DNA from: Calliopum simillimum
Lineage: Eukaryota > Arthropoda > Insecta > Diptera > Lauxaniidae
DNA: 64,000 nucleotides
Reading direction: 5' to 3'
NCBI GenBank assembly: GCA_951812925.1
Contig: OX638372.1
Span: 84,279,058 to 84,343,057, forward strand
The first letter of the stretch is position 1, and each line of letters starts with the position of its first letter. Made by a program: the position numbers and the translations under genes. This document shows positions 9,654 to 19,824 of this stretch, piece after piece. The notes beneath the pieces were generated by a model that ran no database searches, was not told the origin of the DNA, and was given only the letters and a program-made list of their open reading frames with translations.

Positions 9654-12426
9654 GTAAAAATCACTGTTGCCAAAAAGTGGTAAATTTATCTAAAACGGGT
9701 AATTTTTAGCTCCCGAGGTAAAAAAGGTAATAAAAAACCAAAAGTGGTAAATTTTGCCCGCAAACTTAATTTTTATAGTTCAAATCCTTAAACAGAAGCC
9801 CTGTAAACAAACAATGACAATGCAACACTGCAATAAATCGATAAGAGCGTTTACCAATCAACGATGGCCCTTCTCTAAAAATTTTCTACGAACTGTAACT
9901 TGGTGCGAAAAATTGCTCGTCATTTTAAAACAATTCTAAATAACTTCTTATTTGTACTGAAGTTCAACAAAAGGTAAGCGCACTAATTTTAAAAGTCTCT
10001 TTTCAATAATTGTAGTTTTATTGCAGGAAAATATGTCAAATATAAGCAAAAAATACTTTTTGGACAAATGGCGCGACGACAGCAACTACAAAGGATGGAT
10101 TGCCAAAGTTCCGAACGATAATATGAAAGCATTTTGTAAGGCGTGTAATGCAAAATTTAACTGTGGCAGTAGTGAAGTCGCATAGCACAACTCAGGGAAA
10201 AAACACATTGCTAACTTACGAGCTATAAAAAACACACCGAAATTGGATGCACTCGCTGGTAACAACCAAGTAAACATGACATTACAAAATAAAGTTAAGG
10301 CTGCAGAGATTTTAGTATCCTCATTTTTTGCTGAAAATAATGTCCCAATCCATTTAGTTGATAAGTTAGTACCACTTTTAAAAGAAATTGGCAAAGACTC
10401 AAAAGTTTTAAGCAATATGTCCCTTAATCGAACTAAATGCACAAAAGTTATTGAAAACATAATAGGTGTAACTGAACATAAACGGCTCGTGGAAGCACTA
10501 AAATCTAATTTATTTAGTATACTAGTCGATGAATATACTGATATAGCCAACATTAAACAGCTTTGCATTTTAGCAAGATATTATGATAAAAATAGTCTGA
10601 AAGTAAAGACTGAATTGCTACAACTCTTAGAATGCGATGGCACTGAAGGAACAGCAGACAATTTGTATAAATTATTAACTGATTACCTTAATAAGGAAGA
10701 AATACAAATAAGCAATATTATAGGCATCGCATGCGATAACGCTTCCGTAATGGTCGGTAAAAATAATTCATTTGTAAGCCGTTTTGTACAAGATTGTCCA
10801 AATTTAACTTTGTTAAATTGCATTTGCCACACTTCTAATATAATAGCAAGCAAAGCATGCAAATGTCTTCCTGGCGATCTGGAAGAATTACTAAGAGCTA
10901 TATCATCTTATTTTTCCAAAAGTGTAAAAAATTTTGCAGTTTTGAGAGGGTTTCAAGAAGCTTTTAATGTTGAAACCAACAAGATTCTAAAACCTAGTAA
11001 AACTCGCTGGCTTTCATTGCATGCTTGTGTTCAGCGATTGCTTACCAATTGGCAAGTGCTTCAAAATTTTTTTGTTTTAGCAGCTTTTGCAGATAAACAA
11101 AAAAAGGCCGAATTTATATTTAAGGAAATGAACAATCCAAGTGTAAAGGCGTATTTTTTGTTCATGGAGTACGTCTTGAATTCTTTTAATAAATTAATGC
11201 ATTATTTTAATAAATTTAATGCATTGTTCCAAAGTCGGTCAATTCTCATTCATCGATTATCAAGAGCTTATTCGGAAATATTACTTGAAATTGCTCACAA
11301 TTTTCCAAGTCCAACCTTCAATAGTCTTTCTTTTGCAGAGCAAAAAGATGTAATAAAAAAAGATCACATCGAAAAATACATGTTGCACGAAGCATATTTG
11401 GGACCTTTATGTGAACAAGAGATTAGTTGCGCGATTCTGATGCAAATATAATAAGGGACAGTTGCCAAAAGTTCTACAAAAAGGCATTTTTGAAAATAAA
11501 TAAAAAGTGACAGAAATCAAGCATATTCAGTATGAAAGCCAAAGTCGTACACCTTAACAAAATTATAATTTTTACATGAGTTCAGTAATTAGTGTACATT
11601 ATTTTGTTTTTATTTGTCATGATAAGGAATTCATTGAAATGCAGTTTTTGGATCCAGAAGTTCTTTTTAACATTAATAATAGAAAAAATATAAAAAAAAT
11701 ATCCATACTTCCGAATAAAGTTAAAGATATTGACATTGTTAAACTTTCTATTGAGTGGAGAGAAGCAGGTGTTTGCTTTAATGACCAGGAAAGGAAAAAA
11801 TTTTCTTCGATGCCAATAGATGAAATGTGGTCTGAAATTCAAAGTCTTAAAAATTTTAGCGACGAAATAAAATTTCCAAACCTTTGCAAGTTAGCTTTAC
11901 ACATTTTAATATTGCCGCATTCAAATGCTGAAGCTGGGCGTATATTTTCTTTAGTTATTGACGTCAAAAATAAAAAAAAATAAAATGGGAAAAGATTTAC
12001 TTAATGCTATATCTATTTCACGCTCTGATTTTGTATTTAACAAAAAATTTATATATATACTTAATGCTATATGTATTTCGCGGTCGGCCACCCAAGAAAG
12101 GAAATCTGATTTTGTACTAAACGTCGATCACCTATCCAAGCATTTTACAAAAAATTTGTACTAATTTGCTTTTAAAAATATGATTTTTTTTTTTGTATTT
12201 AAATCAAAAATCAATGCAGTAAATGTTATGTTCCTTTTTTATTGTTCTAAATATGTACCTGTAAATAATACAATAAATCAAATTATTTATATTAAATCAG
12301 AAAATCTTATGTTTTATTAATTATTTTTAAAAGAGGTAATTTTTTGCCGAAAAAGGTAAATTTTGAGTAAAATGAGGTATTTTTTAAATCATTTTACTGG
12401 CAACACTGATACAAATATACAAATTT
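9654..12426 (+). mobile_element. Complete but inactive hAT transposon
   Basis: The element itself spans 9662-12418 (2757 bp). The ends are CACTGTTGCCA on the left and its near inverse (TGGCAACACTG) on the right, the CA(G/C)TG-type termini of hAT elements. The flanking octamers GTAAAAAT (9654-9661) and ATACAAAT (12419-12426) agree at six of eight positions, as expected for an aged 8-bp target duplication. Subterminal GGTAAATTT and GGTAATTTTT motifs are repeated near both ends and may be transposase-binding sites. It encodes one transposase on the + strand, now broken. Confidence 0.85.
10033..12033 (+). pseudogene. hAT transposase with BED-type zinc finger, broken
   Basis: The natural start is the ATG at 10033. 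Residues 1-50 include the BED finger half FCKACNAKF (Cys about 35 and 38). The finger is interrupted by TAG at 10183-10185, just before the His pair (HNSGKKH). The frame then stays open to 11451. It contains LVDEYTDI (catalytic Asp about 166), GIACDNAS (second Asp about 235), CICHTSN and the typical hAT motif KTRWLSLHACVQRLL. After a stop and about 125 bp of lost frame, the C-terminal dimerisation region resumes at 11576-11983 with ILPHSNAEAGRIFS. One more frameshift in an A-run near 11970 precedes KMGKDLLNAISISRSDF. Relatives are ZBED-like hAT transposases. Confidence 0.85.
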
Positions 12427-13891
12427 CAATAACGAATTTTTTAAAAGCAAGCTACGGTGAAATTTGTAATAAATAAATTGTATTAAAATTTTTTTTGCTA
12501 CATAAAATTTTTTATTTTTTTCCTTCGAACCTCTTTGTGGTGCGGGCCCCTAGGCTATAGCCTATGTAGCCTATGCCTAAACACGGTCCTGTGTGGATCA
12601 TATTTTATCTTAAGATGAGGTAAGTTTTGAATAATATTAACGTAAAATCAATTTTTTTTCAATGATAATAAAATATCCTGATGAGTCCAAGCTAAGAATT
12701 ATTGCAGCTACTTTATGCTTCATTTGCTTGGAAAATATGCTATACACCTAATTCTGTTTTTACACGGTAGATTGGTTCCAGAAAAAACCGTGTAAAAAAA
12801 GACATTGATCTTATACAAAAATAGGTGATTGGTTCCTTATCTTTAAAACCTATTAAGATTAGTGAAAAATTAAAAAACCACAAAATTTGTCTATAAAAAA
12901 TGTCTTTACCAAGCACGTTCACAAAATATTAACACTCAAATTTGCTTGTATGCATAAAAAGGGAATTCCCCTAAATTTGTGATATCTGCCGTAAAATTAT
13001 AATAAGACGCAACTAATTTTCATAGTTTTGAGAAAATCAAAATTTTATTTTTATGCCCTATCCACAATCAATGCAGGAACAGGTGCAAATGAAACAGTTA
13101 GTTGAAATTTCATGAGGTAGAGCAGATCAGAAAATTCTATTTTACCGCATGTAGGAATTAAGAAAAATAGAAAACAAAATGATTTACATCTACTTACAAT
13201 TATACATAAAAAAATACATATGGTAATAGAAAACTTAACAAATTAATTTGGATTCTTGTGATTTACTTTATTTATTACATACTTTTATGCTTAAAAACAT
13301 AACGACAAAATAGACATATTTCATTTTAATACATTTCTACACAAAATGGATAAAAAAAACAAAAACTCAATACAAATGGTAGACACGTCTTTTCAAATTA
13401 ACAAAAAACCTTCTCCAATTCAAAGTTCCTTTAGCATAAAAAAAATCATCCTCTTGCAGTAGTTGTAAGATTATTGTGCCAAATTTATTTGGTATTTGTT
13501 TTATTTGTTATAATTTAGTACATAATTCAGTTGTTTTTTTATTTGTTTTACTCATGTATTTTTAGTTGTTTGTTAGAAATTATTCTGGGTTTTACGAATA
13601 ACCTGAATCTAACCAATTGTTCTTCCTATGCATCTTGAAATATTTTATAGTTATACGATTTTGTTTTTATCAATATAATAGAAAGAATTTGAATTGACTA
13701 TATAGTTGTAACTAAGTTTAATATATAAAATTCTAAAGTTTTAAAACATTTTTTTAAGAAGAGAGGTTCCTAATCATTTAGGAAAATTGAACAAAGTAAT
13801 AAAAGAGACAATGTTATTGGAAGAAGAGTAACTGTTTTTAGGTTATAACTTTGTAATTAAATTTTCATTCCCCCGTGTGTTGTCTTTGCAG
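12427..13891. other. AT-rich spacer with one dispersed motif
   Basis: 12745-12800 carries TAATTCTGTTTTTACACGGT and ACCGTGTAAAAAAAGAC, an inverted relative of 27300-27356. Otherwise no coding or structured element is recognised. Confidence 0.5.
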
Positions 13892-13983
13892 AAAAAAAGT
13901 GCCGAATTTGCAGGCCTGTGTAATGAGCGTCTTGTAAATGAGGTGGGCCAGTCGTTGAAACAGCTATCGAATGCACTGCATAG
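13892..13983 (+). CDS. Candidate internal exon of an unidentified host gene
   Basis: 92 nt bounded by a good acceptor (TGTTGTCTTTGCAG, ends 13891) and a donor (AG/GTAAATG, from 13984). Only one frame is open and it closes exactly at the donor (CAT AGG TAA). It encodes 30 residues, including SAEFAGLCNERLVNEVGQSL, entered in phase 0 and left in phase 2. Composition is more balanced and GC-richer than the surroundings, and the peptide reads like a helical segment of a real protein. I do not recognise the gene. No neighbouring exon can be joined with confidence; the next + strand exon candidates are more than 12 kb away. An exon trapped in a transposon is the main alternative. Confidence 0.45.
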
Positions 13984-14862
13984 GTAAATGGAGGTGAATG
14001 TGGGTAATGGTGGTGGCGGTGGGCAAAATGGTGGGTCAAGGGTATGGTGGTTAGATGCAGAAGAAAATTTGGTAAAAACGAAATAATAATACAGTGTGCA
14101 AACAAAAACAAAAAAAAAAAAAATAAATAAAAAATGAAACACCATGAATGGTGAATATTATTTGTTTATGGGTAAAGGTTAACTCTTCAATAATACGAAA
14201 CCGAAATCCGTTTATTTTGCTAATCCGCCAACTTCATAAGATCAAAAGCCATCTGCAGACGGTCATGTCCAAGACAAACTAATAAAGTGACAACGTTCAA
14301 TGTGCAACTCTTTGATTCGAACTTTCAATACGAAGACAATTTTTAATTTATAAAATAAATGGGTTTTACTGAAGACCTTCTGTAGACAGACTTACTTGAC
14401 TAAGGGTTAATAAATGGATTGTGATGTCGCGCGCTGCTTCAAATATTCACTATATTAGAAAAACTAAAAATGATAATGGAAAAACTGTAATCCTAAAACA
14501 AAATAATTTTCATTTTACTTTAGCTGAAAGAAGTACAAAGTTTATTTTTCCAATTTCAATTTCTTTATTTAAGTTTAATTAAGTTTATAACAATTGGTAT
14601 ATTTTATAAAGATATACAAGCATGGCAAAAGTTAATAATGCCATCTGCCTTTGAGAGAATAAATACATCGAAGCAAAAAACTTAAATTAAAATTTAAAAA
14701 AAGTTAAGATCAAGTATTAATTTAACTGTGGTTAAAAAAACTATGAATCAAAAAATTTTGCAAAAACTAAAAAGCAGGATATGTTCATAACACAAGAAAC
14801 AAAAATTTTAGAGCTTTTATTTTCATTAAAAAAGAAAAACCATAATGATCATCCAAAAATTA
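13984..14862. other. Spacer without gene
   Basis: G-rich GGTGGCGGTGGG stretch just after the candidate exon (about 14010-14025). Near 14515-14550 lies a diverged short copy of the TTTACTTTAGCTAAAA motif that forms the direct repeats at 14863 and 15617. No other feature seen. Confidence 0.45.
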
Positions 14863-15690
14863 AATAAGAGCTTTTACTTTAGCTAAAATAAGTACAAAGT
14901 TTTGGGCTTTTAGTTTAGCTAAAACAAAATTATAATAATTCATTTTTATTTTTTTTGTGATTTGAAACAAAAAACATTAAAGAAAAAAGTAAAACAAAAA
15001 AGTAAAACAAAAAAGAAGCATTAACATTAAGCATTAAGTAAAGAAAAAAGTATGTTTTTGAGTAAAATGTGGTAATTTTACCCTCACTCCTGCATGATAT
15101 CCAACAGGTCCTCCAGCTGGAGCAGTTCCAAATCATCCATTACACCGCGATTGTTGGCGGCGGCAGCACCGCGATTGTTGGCGGCTGCAACACCGCGATT
15201 GTTTGCGGCGGCAACACCGCGATTGTTGGCGGCGGCAGCGGGAGCACCAGGATCGAGGGCGGCAGCGTCGGCGGCAGCACCGGGATTTTGCCGCTCCAGT
15301 CTGGCCGGGTGGCCAAGCGGCAGAGCTTCGCGTAGAAGCCGTATAACAAAATTCTGACGGACGTTATGTTCCCGGTTCTGCCGCTGTATGTCCGCCACTG
15401 TTCGCAGCAGTCCATCGACCCTGGAGTTGGTGCTCCGCTGCACATGAATGTTCCTCAAATAATTTGTTTGAATAAGGTTCAGAACGTCGTCATAACCTCT
15501 TATTTGGTTGCGCCTTTGATTATTGTGGCGTCTGAAGTTATTGTTATTCATTTTGATAATTTTCAACAATTCACCTTTCTGTTCTTCAATGTTAAACGTT
15601 TCATTTATTGCGAATATTAAATAAGAGCTTTTACTTTAGCTAAAAGAAATACAAAGTTTTGGGCTTTTAGTTTAGCTAAAACAAAATTAT
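14863..15690. repeat. 73-bp direct repeats flanking the alanine-rich ORF
   Basis: 14863-14935 and 15617-15690 share AAATAAGAGCTTTTACTTTA, then GTACAAAGTTTTGGGC and TTTTAGTTTAGCTAAAACAA with only a few differences. They bracket the 155-codon minus-strand ORF. The right copy overlaps the end of the zinc-finger gene's last exon. Either a duplicated 3' region or flanks of an inserted unit. Confidence 0.7.
15084..15551 (-). CDS. Unknown 155-residue protein with alanine-rich ANNRGVA repeats
   Basis: Start chosen at ATG 15551 (context ATCAAAATGA); a longer reading lacks an ATG. The N-terminal 90 residues are basic and Asn/Arg-rich with a helical central part (VDGLLRTVADIQRQN...VRQNFVIRLLREAL). Then come alanine-rich stretches, with AAANNRGV repeated four times, and an acidic leucine-rich end (DDLELLQLEDLLDIMQE). 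Codons in the repeats are GC-rich, unlike the AT-rich surroundings. I do not recognise a family. It follows the zinc-finger gene on the same strand by 135 bp and lies between the 73-bp direct repeats. It may be a lineage-specific gene or a transposon accessory ORF. Confidence 0.45.
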   Translation of the reverse strand: MNNNNFRRHNNQRRNQIRGYDDVLNLIQTNYLRNIHVQRSTNSRVDGLLRTVADIQRQNREHNVRQNFVIRLLREALPLGHPARLERQNPGAAADAAALDPGAPAAAANNRGVAAANNRGVAAANNRGAAAANNRGVMDDLELLQLEDLLDIMQE

Positions 15691-16382
15691 GTATTTGAAA
15701 CAAGTTTAAATTGGCATATGTGTTTACGCAGGCTTTTAGCGTTTTTGTATTTTTTCCCGCAGAGCTCACATATTTTGGTTTGCGGCATATCCGAATGCTC
15801 ATTTTCAACATGGTATTTTAGATTTCGATTTTCCGTGTAGCTTTTGCCGCAAAGTTCACATTTAAAGCGCTGTTGATGTTGTAGTTCGGCGTCGCCTTCA
15901 AGTTTTTCTTTTATTTTTTTAATTATTTTCAGTTTAAAATTTTGTAATTTTATTAATTTCAGAATTTTTGCATTATTTATTTCGTAATTTTCTTCTTCTA
16001 TTTTTCTAAGCAAATCTAATTAAATTAAAAAATTTAAAAAAAATTAAACATGCCTATTCTCCCTACTTACTTCTTCTATTTCTTCTGGGATTTCTTTTAA
16101 TTTTTCTAATAGTGTTTTAATTTTTATTAGTGAGTTCATCGCTCGATTTATCGCAGAAATGGCTTTTGTCTGCGTGTTATTCAATTGACTTAATTTTTGT
16201 TCTTTTTTCATCAGATTTATCAGATCCATGTTGAATCTGGTATCATGCACATGTGCTATGAATAAAATAAAATTGTTTTCGTTTTTTTTCTTTTTTAAAT
16301 TAATGGACTCACCTGTATAGTATAATCTACATCAATTAGCATGATATCCTCTATTTGTTGTTTCATGACATATGTCATTATC
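15687..16382 (-). CDS. Short-intron gene or gene remnant with two C2H2-type zinc fingers
   Basis: Three exon-like pieces on the minus strand: 16313-16382, 16071-16255 and 15687-16015. They are separated by 57-nt and 55-nt introns with GTGAGT and GTAAGT donors and CATAG/ATTAG acceptors, typical of flies. The middle piece predicts a coiled coil (NLMKKEQKLSQLNNTQTKAI, LLEKLKEIPEEIEE). The last piece has a Lys-rich helix, then finger 1 (CELCGKSY...H...H) and finger 2 (CELCGKKYKNAKSLRKHIC, ending in Cys rather than His), then TAA. Splicing at these sites does not keep frame: each upstream piece ends in phase 0 and each downstream piece needs phase 1. A further open piece with donor CCAG/GTACTT ends at 16486 and does join the first piece in frame. 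It could be decayed, or the true splice sites may differ. Confidence 0.45.
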
Positions 16383-16825
16383 CTGCAAAAAATATGCAAC
16401 GCTTTAATTTATTTGAGATAAGTAGTTTTGTCAAATGCAATTTGGAATAAAACATCGAGATAAATAGAGAATAATAGACAAGTACCTGGAGACCGATCCC
16501 TGTTTGTTCAACAATCTAATCTTATTATTTTAGTCAGTGTTTTTATTCATATTTATATCATTTTATTTATTTTTTGTTATGAAACTTGTACCTTGTATAC
16601 TTTCAAAATGATAAACAAACCGATGAGAATAAGAATAAGAAAAATTTACTAAAGTATCGAATGGTATAGAAAAATATCAAAAAACTGCAAAATATTTCGT
16701 CTTTTGCATGTGGGCTTAAATATCTCATCTTCAAACCAAATTTCATTAAAATATCTTGTAACATTTGCGAGAAATAGTATTTAACGTATTTTGCTTGTAT
16801 GGGAGGTTCCTGACAGTATGGCACA

Positions 16826-17158
16826 CACCAGTAATATTGCTTTGCGATTTCAACAGTTGGGGCTCCCAAGATATGAACTCCAGAGGCAGTACTTTGGAAG
16901 ATGTAATTTTGAAAAGCGGTTTATGTGTAGTAAACGATGGAAAACCGACACATCTATCAACTCACAACACATTCACACACATCGACGTCTCCATATGTTC
17001 TCCTTCGTTGTTACCTCAAATAAAATGGGATAGAATCAACGACCTCCACAATAGTGATCACTTTCCGCTAAATAGTGTCAAAGGTTGCACTCCAAAAAAA
17101 TTTTTACTGGATTTAGCCGACTGGCACAGTTATGCCAAAAATGTCAACCTTGAACTAT
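16826..17158 (+). pseudogene. LINE endonuclease domain fragment
   Basis: Open frame with ILLCDFNSWGSQDMNSRG, TLEDVILKSGLCVVNDGKPT, HIDVSICSPSLLP and NDLHNSDHFP. These are the C-terminal motifs of the apurinic-type endonuclease that nicks the target for LINE integration (GDFN, TxxxxIDxxxCS, SDH). The usual Gly before DFN is Cys here. The N-terminal half is absent and the frame ends at TAG 17158. Confidence 0.8.
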
Positions 17159-17339
17159 AGAATAGGCCCATGTCTCAAAATATTAACAAAGAAGCTGCAT
17201 CAACATTCCCCAATCTTCTAGCTATCGGAGAGCACATGTTCCATGGTGGGACAAAAAGTTATCAATTTTAAGGCAGTTTTGCAGATCGAAAAGGATATTC
17301 TAAATTTGAACTGGAAGATTGTCTTGGAAAAGTTAAGAG

Positions 17340-17735
17340 AAAAATCCCAGGATACGACAGAATTTCATATAAAATGATACAAGAACTTGATAATTTTTCA
17401 AAAAATCGTCTACTTTCACTCTACAACAACATCTTCAAAACTGGTATAATTCTAATTCCTTATACCTGGAAAACTGCAACGATAATACCCATCCAAAAAC
17501 ACGGCAAAGATATATCCCACGTCTCGTTATATCGCCCCATTTCATTACTTAGCTGCGTTAGTATGGCCTTTAAATCTGGAAGAGGTTGTTCTGATGCTCT
17601 TCTGTTCCTAGACAGCTATGTATATATCAAAAACGCTATCCTCGCGAAATCATCTATCCCTCATATCAATTGATTTTGAAAAGGCATTTGACAGAATTGG
17701 ATCTCATATTATCTTAAACACCTTATATAGTAAGT
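17340..17735 (+). pseudogene. LINE reverse transcriptase domain fragment
   Basis: Motifs ISYKMIQEL, WKTATIIPIQKHGKD, YRPISLLSC and GRGCSDALLFLDSY lie in one frame, ending at TGA 17671. IDFEKAFDRIGSHIIL (the first catalytic Asp region) continues in another frame. The YxDD region and thumb are gone. A deletion after SLLSCVS removes about 50 residues compared with the family. Confidence 0.8.
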
Positions 17736-17739
17736 GAAT

Positions 17740-18051
17740 CAAAACTACTGCCTAAGCTACTTTTCCAAAACAAATCAATAATTGATGACGAAATCAGAAA
17801 AATTCACGCCTCAAAGAGCAAATGGAAGATAGAACCAGCAATCTTAAACACTCTCAACTCAAACTGGCCAAAGATTTCAATATAGAAGTTAAGTTGCACG
17901 AACCTTACGACGTTGATCCACCTGGTACAAGCTTTGTTTCATCATGTGACATTTCCTTGACCACCTTCAAAAAACAAAACACTCCCAACTCTATTTTCAA
18001 ACAACTATTTAAGGAAAAATATAACGAATTAAAAAATAGTGGATGGTCTTT
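17740..18051 (+). pseudogene. LINE region between RT and RNase H, first part of RNase H
   Basis: Coding-like DNA continues (MEDRTSNLKHSQLKLAKDFN through KNSGWSFTV), stopping where the palindrome begins. The RNase H motif resumes on the other side as LYTDGSKINN with CISSAVTDHSGNLISV (19437-19545). Confidence 0.65.
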
Positions 18052-19436
18052 CACGGTGTGCCTTAACCCGTTCTAAATCGGACGTCGTAGCACATCAAAT
18101 TTTTTTCCAGATTCTGTTTACTTATCGTTCAAATGATGTATAAAAAAATTTTCACTCGTGACTCCTCGACTAAATTTTGAGATAATCGCTTTTCCAATTG
18201 GGGCATTTTCCCATACAAAAAGAAAAAAAAATTTTTTTTAACTACATTAAACAAAAATTAAAATAATCACAATCGATGTGTTTTGCAATGCGTAACACGA
18301 ATCCAACCTCAGAATTGCTCTATCGTGTATAGTTTATGAGATATTGTAACCTATAGACCAAAAAAAGTCGTTTTTTGCCATTTTTTGAAGCTAAATAACT
18401 ATGTAACATATTATTTATTTGTCAAATGTGGCTTAAATACTGAAAAGCCTCATTCTTTTTCTTTAAAACCTAATTTAAATTATATTTATATCTTCATGCT
18501 TTTAAGAGATATCGTAGACCAAAATATTGTCAAAACGGGTTTTTTCCACTTTTGTGTCTTTTTAGGTTAGGATATCTTCGAGGAAAAAATAGATATCAAC
18601 ATAATTTAAATTAGGTTTTAAAGGCAAAGACTAGGACTTTAAAGTTGTTTACTAGATTTAACGAAATTAAAATTTCTTTCACATTTTAAACATGTTCAAC
18701 CAACCGACCATTTCAAAATTCAGCCGTATGCCATACACGTAACAACACTAGGGGTGTTACACTGCTGAATTTAGAAGTAGTCGGTTCGTTGAACATGTTT
18801 AAAATGTGAAAGAAATTTTAATTTCGTTAAATCTGGTAAGCAACTTTAAAGTCCTAATCTTTGCGTTTAAAACCTAATTTAAATTATGTTGAATTCTTTT
18901 TTTTCCTCAAAGATATCCTAACCTAAAAAGACACAAAAGTGCAAAAAACCCGTTTTGACAATATTTCGGTCTACGATATCTCTTAGAAGCATGAAGATAT
19001 AAATATAATTTAAATTAGGTTTTAAAGGAAAAGATTAGGGCTTTCAAGTATTTAAGCCACATTTGACGAATAAAAGATATGTTACATAGTTATATAGCTT
19101 CAAAAAATGGCAAAAAACGACTTTTTTTGGTCTTTAGGTTACAATATCTCATAAACTATACACGATAGAGCAATTCTGAGGTTGGATTCGTGTTACGCAT
19201 TGCAAAACACATCGATTGTGATTATTTTAATTTTTGTTTAATGTAGTTAAAAAAATTTTTTTTTTCTTTTTGTATGGGAAAATGCCCCAATTGGAAAAGA
19301 GATTATCTCAAAATTTAGTCGAGGAGTCACGAGTGAAAATTTTTTTATACATCATTTGAACGATAAGTAAACAGAATCTGGAAAAAAATTTGATGTGCTA
19401 CGACGTCCGATTTAGAACGGGTTAAGGCACACCGTG
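18052..19436. repeat. Giant palindrome (foldback) 1.39 kb, family F1, inserted in the LINE
   Basis: Two arms of about 660 bp mirror each other from CACGGTGTGCCTTAACCC (18052) to GGGTTAAGGCACACCGTG (19436). The centre is near 18744, with a loop of about 60 bases containing GTATGCCATACACGTAACAA. Arm identity is very high (few mismatches by eye). The LINE reading frame before and after the insert (SFTV / LYTDGSK) joins naturally, so the palindrome inserted as a unit. The target CACGGTG is near-palindromic, which hides any target duplication. A second member starts near 63575. Confidence 0.9.
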
Positions 19437-19769
19437 CTTTCCTATACACAGATGGATCAAAAATAAACAATGTCTGCATTTCATCTGCTGTAACTGATCA
19501 CAGTGGTAACTTGATCTCCGTGAAATATCTGCCATTCTTCTAACCAGGCCTACAGATTTACTAAAAAAACCCACAGCAGATAACGTGGAAAAAATTTGTC
19601 AATTCATTAAATGCACCAAACAAATTATATAATATTTCGTTTATATCCAATAACTTTATCTTTTACTTTTTGATTTGTTATTAATTAATTTGTATTAGGG
19701 CTGATGGCCTTAGCAGCCAGTGCTCATTTTGTTATCTTCTCTTCTTATACGAGCTAAAATTGTATGTTT

Positions 19770-19774
19770 ATAAA

Positions 19775-19806
<32 letters not shown>

Positions 19807-19816
19807 AATATATATG
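19770..19816. repeat. (TA)n microsatellite
   Basis: An almost pure TA run interrupted by two C bases, directly after the LINE 3' region; possibly its tail. Confidence 0.8.
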
Positions 19817-19824
19817 TGCCCAAA

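Larger units (their letters stand above)
16824..19760 (+). mobile_element. I/LOA-like LINE remnant, internally deleted and split by a foldback
   Basis: Endonuclease (16826-17158), reverse transcriptase (about 17340-17735) and RNase H pieces (about 18030-18051 continuing at 19437-19545) occur in the order of an I/LOA/R1-type LINE ORF2. They are followed by a 3' region with GGGCTGATGGCCTTAGCAGC (about 19701) and a TA-rich tail. The 5' side begins abruptly inside another repeat (TATGGGAGGTTCC). Large parts between endonuclease and RT, and between RT and RNase H, are missing. The 1.4 kb palindrome 18052-19436 sits within RNase H. Confidence 0.8.

Noticed and set aside
13843..14145. Overlapping 84- and 100-codon minus-strand ORFs
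   Set aside because: They are antisense to the candidate exon and the G-rich stretch after it; Phe/Pro-rich low-complexity peptide with no motif.
15069..15445. Plus-strand and second minus-strand ORFs over the alanine-rich gene
   Set aside because: Shadows of the GC-rich repeat in other frames (Gly-, Ala/Thr- and Pro/Thr-rich); only the 155-codon frame has a balanced non-repeat part and a good start.
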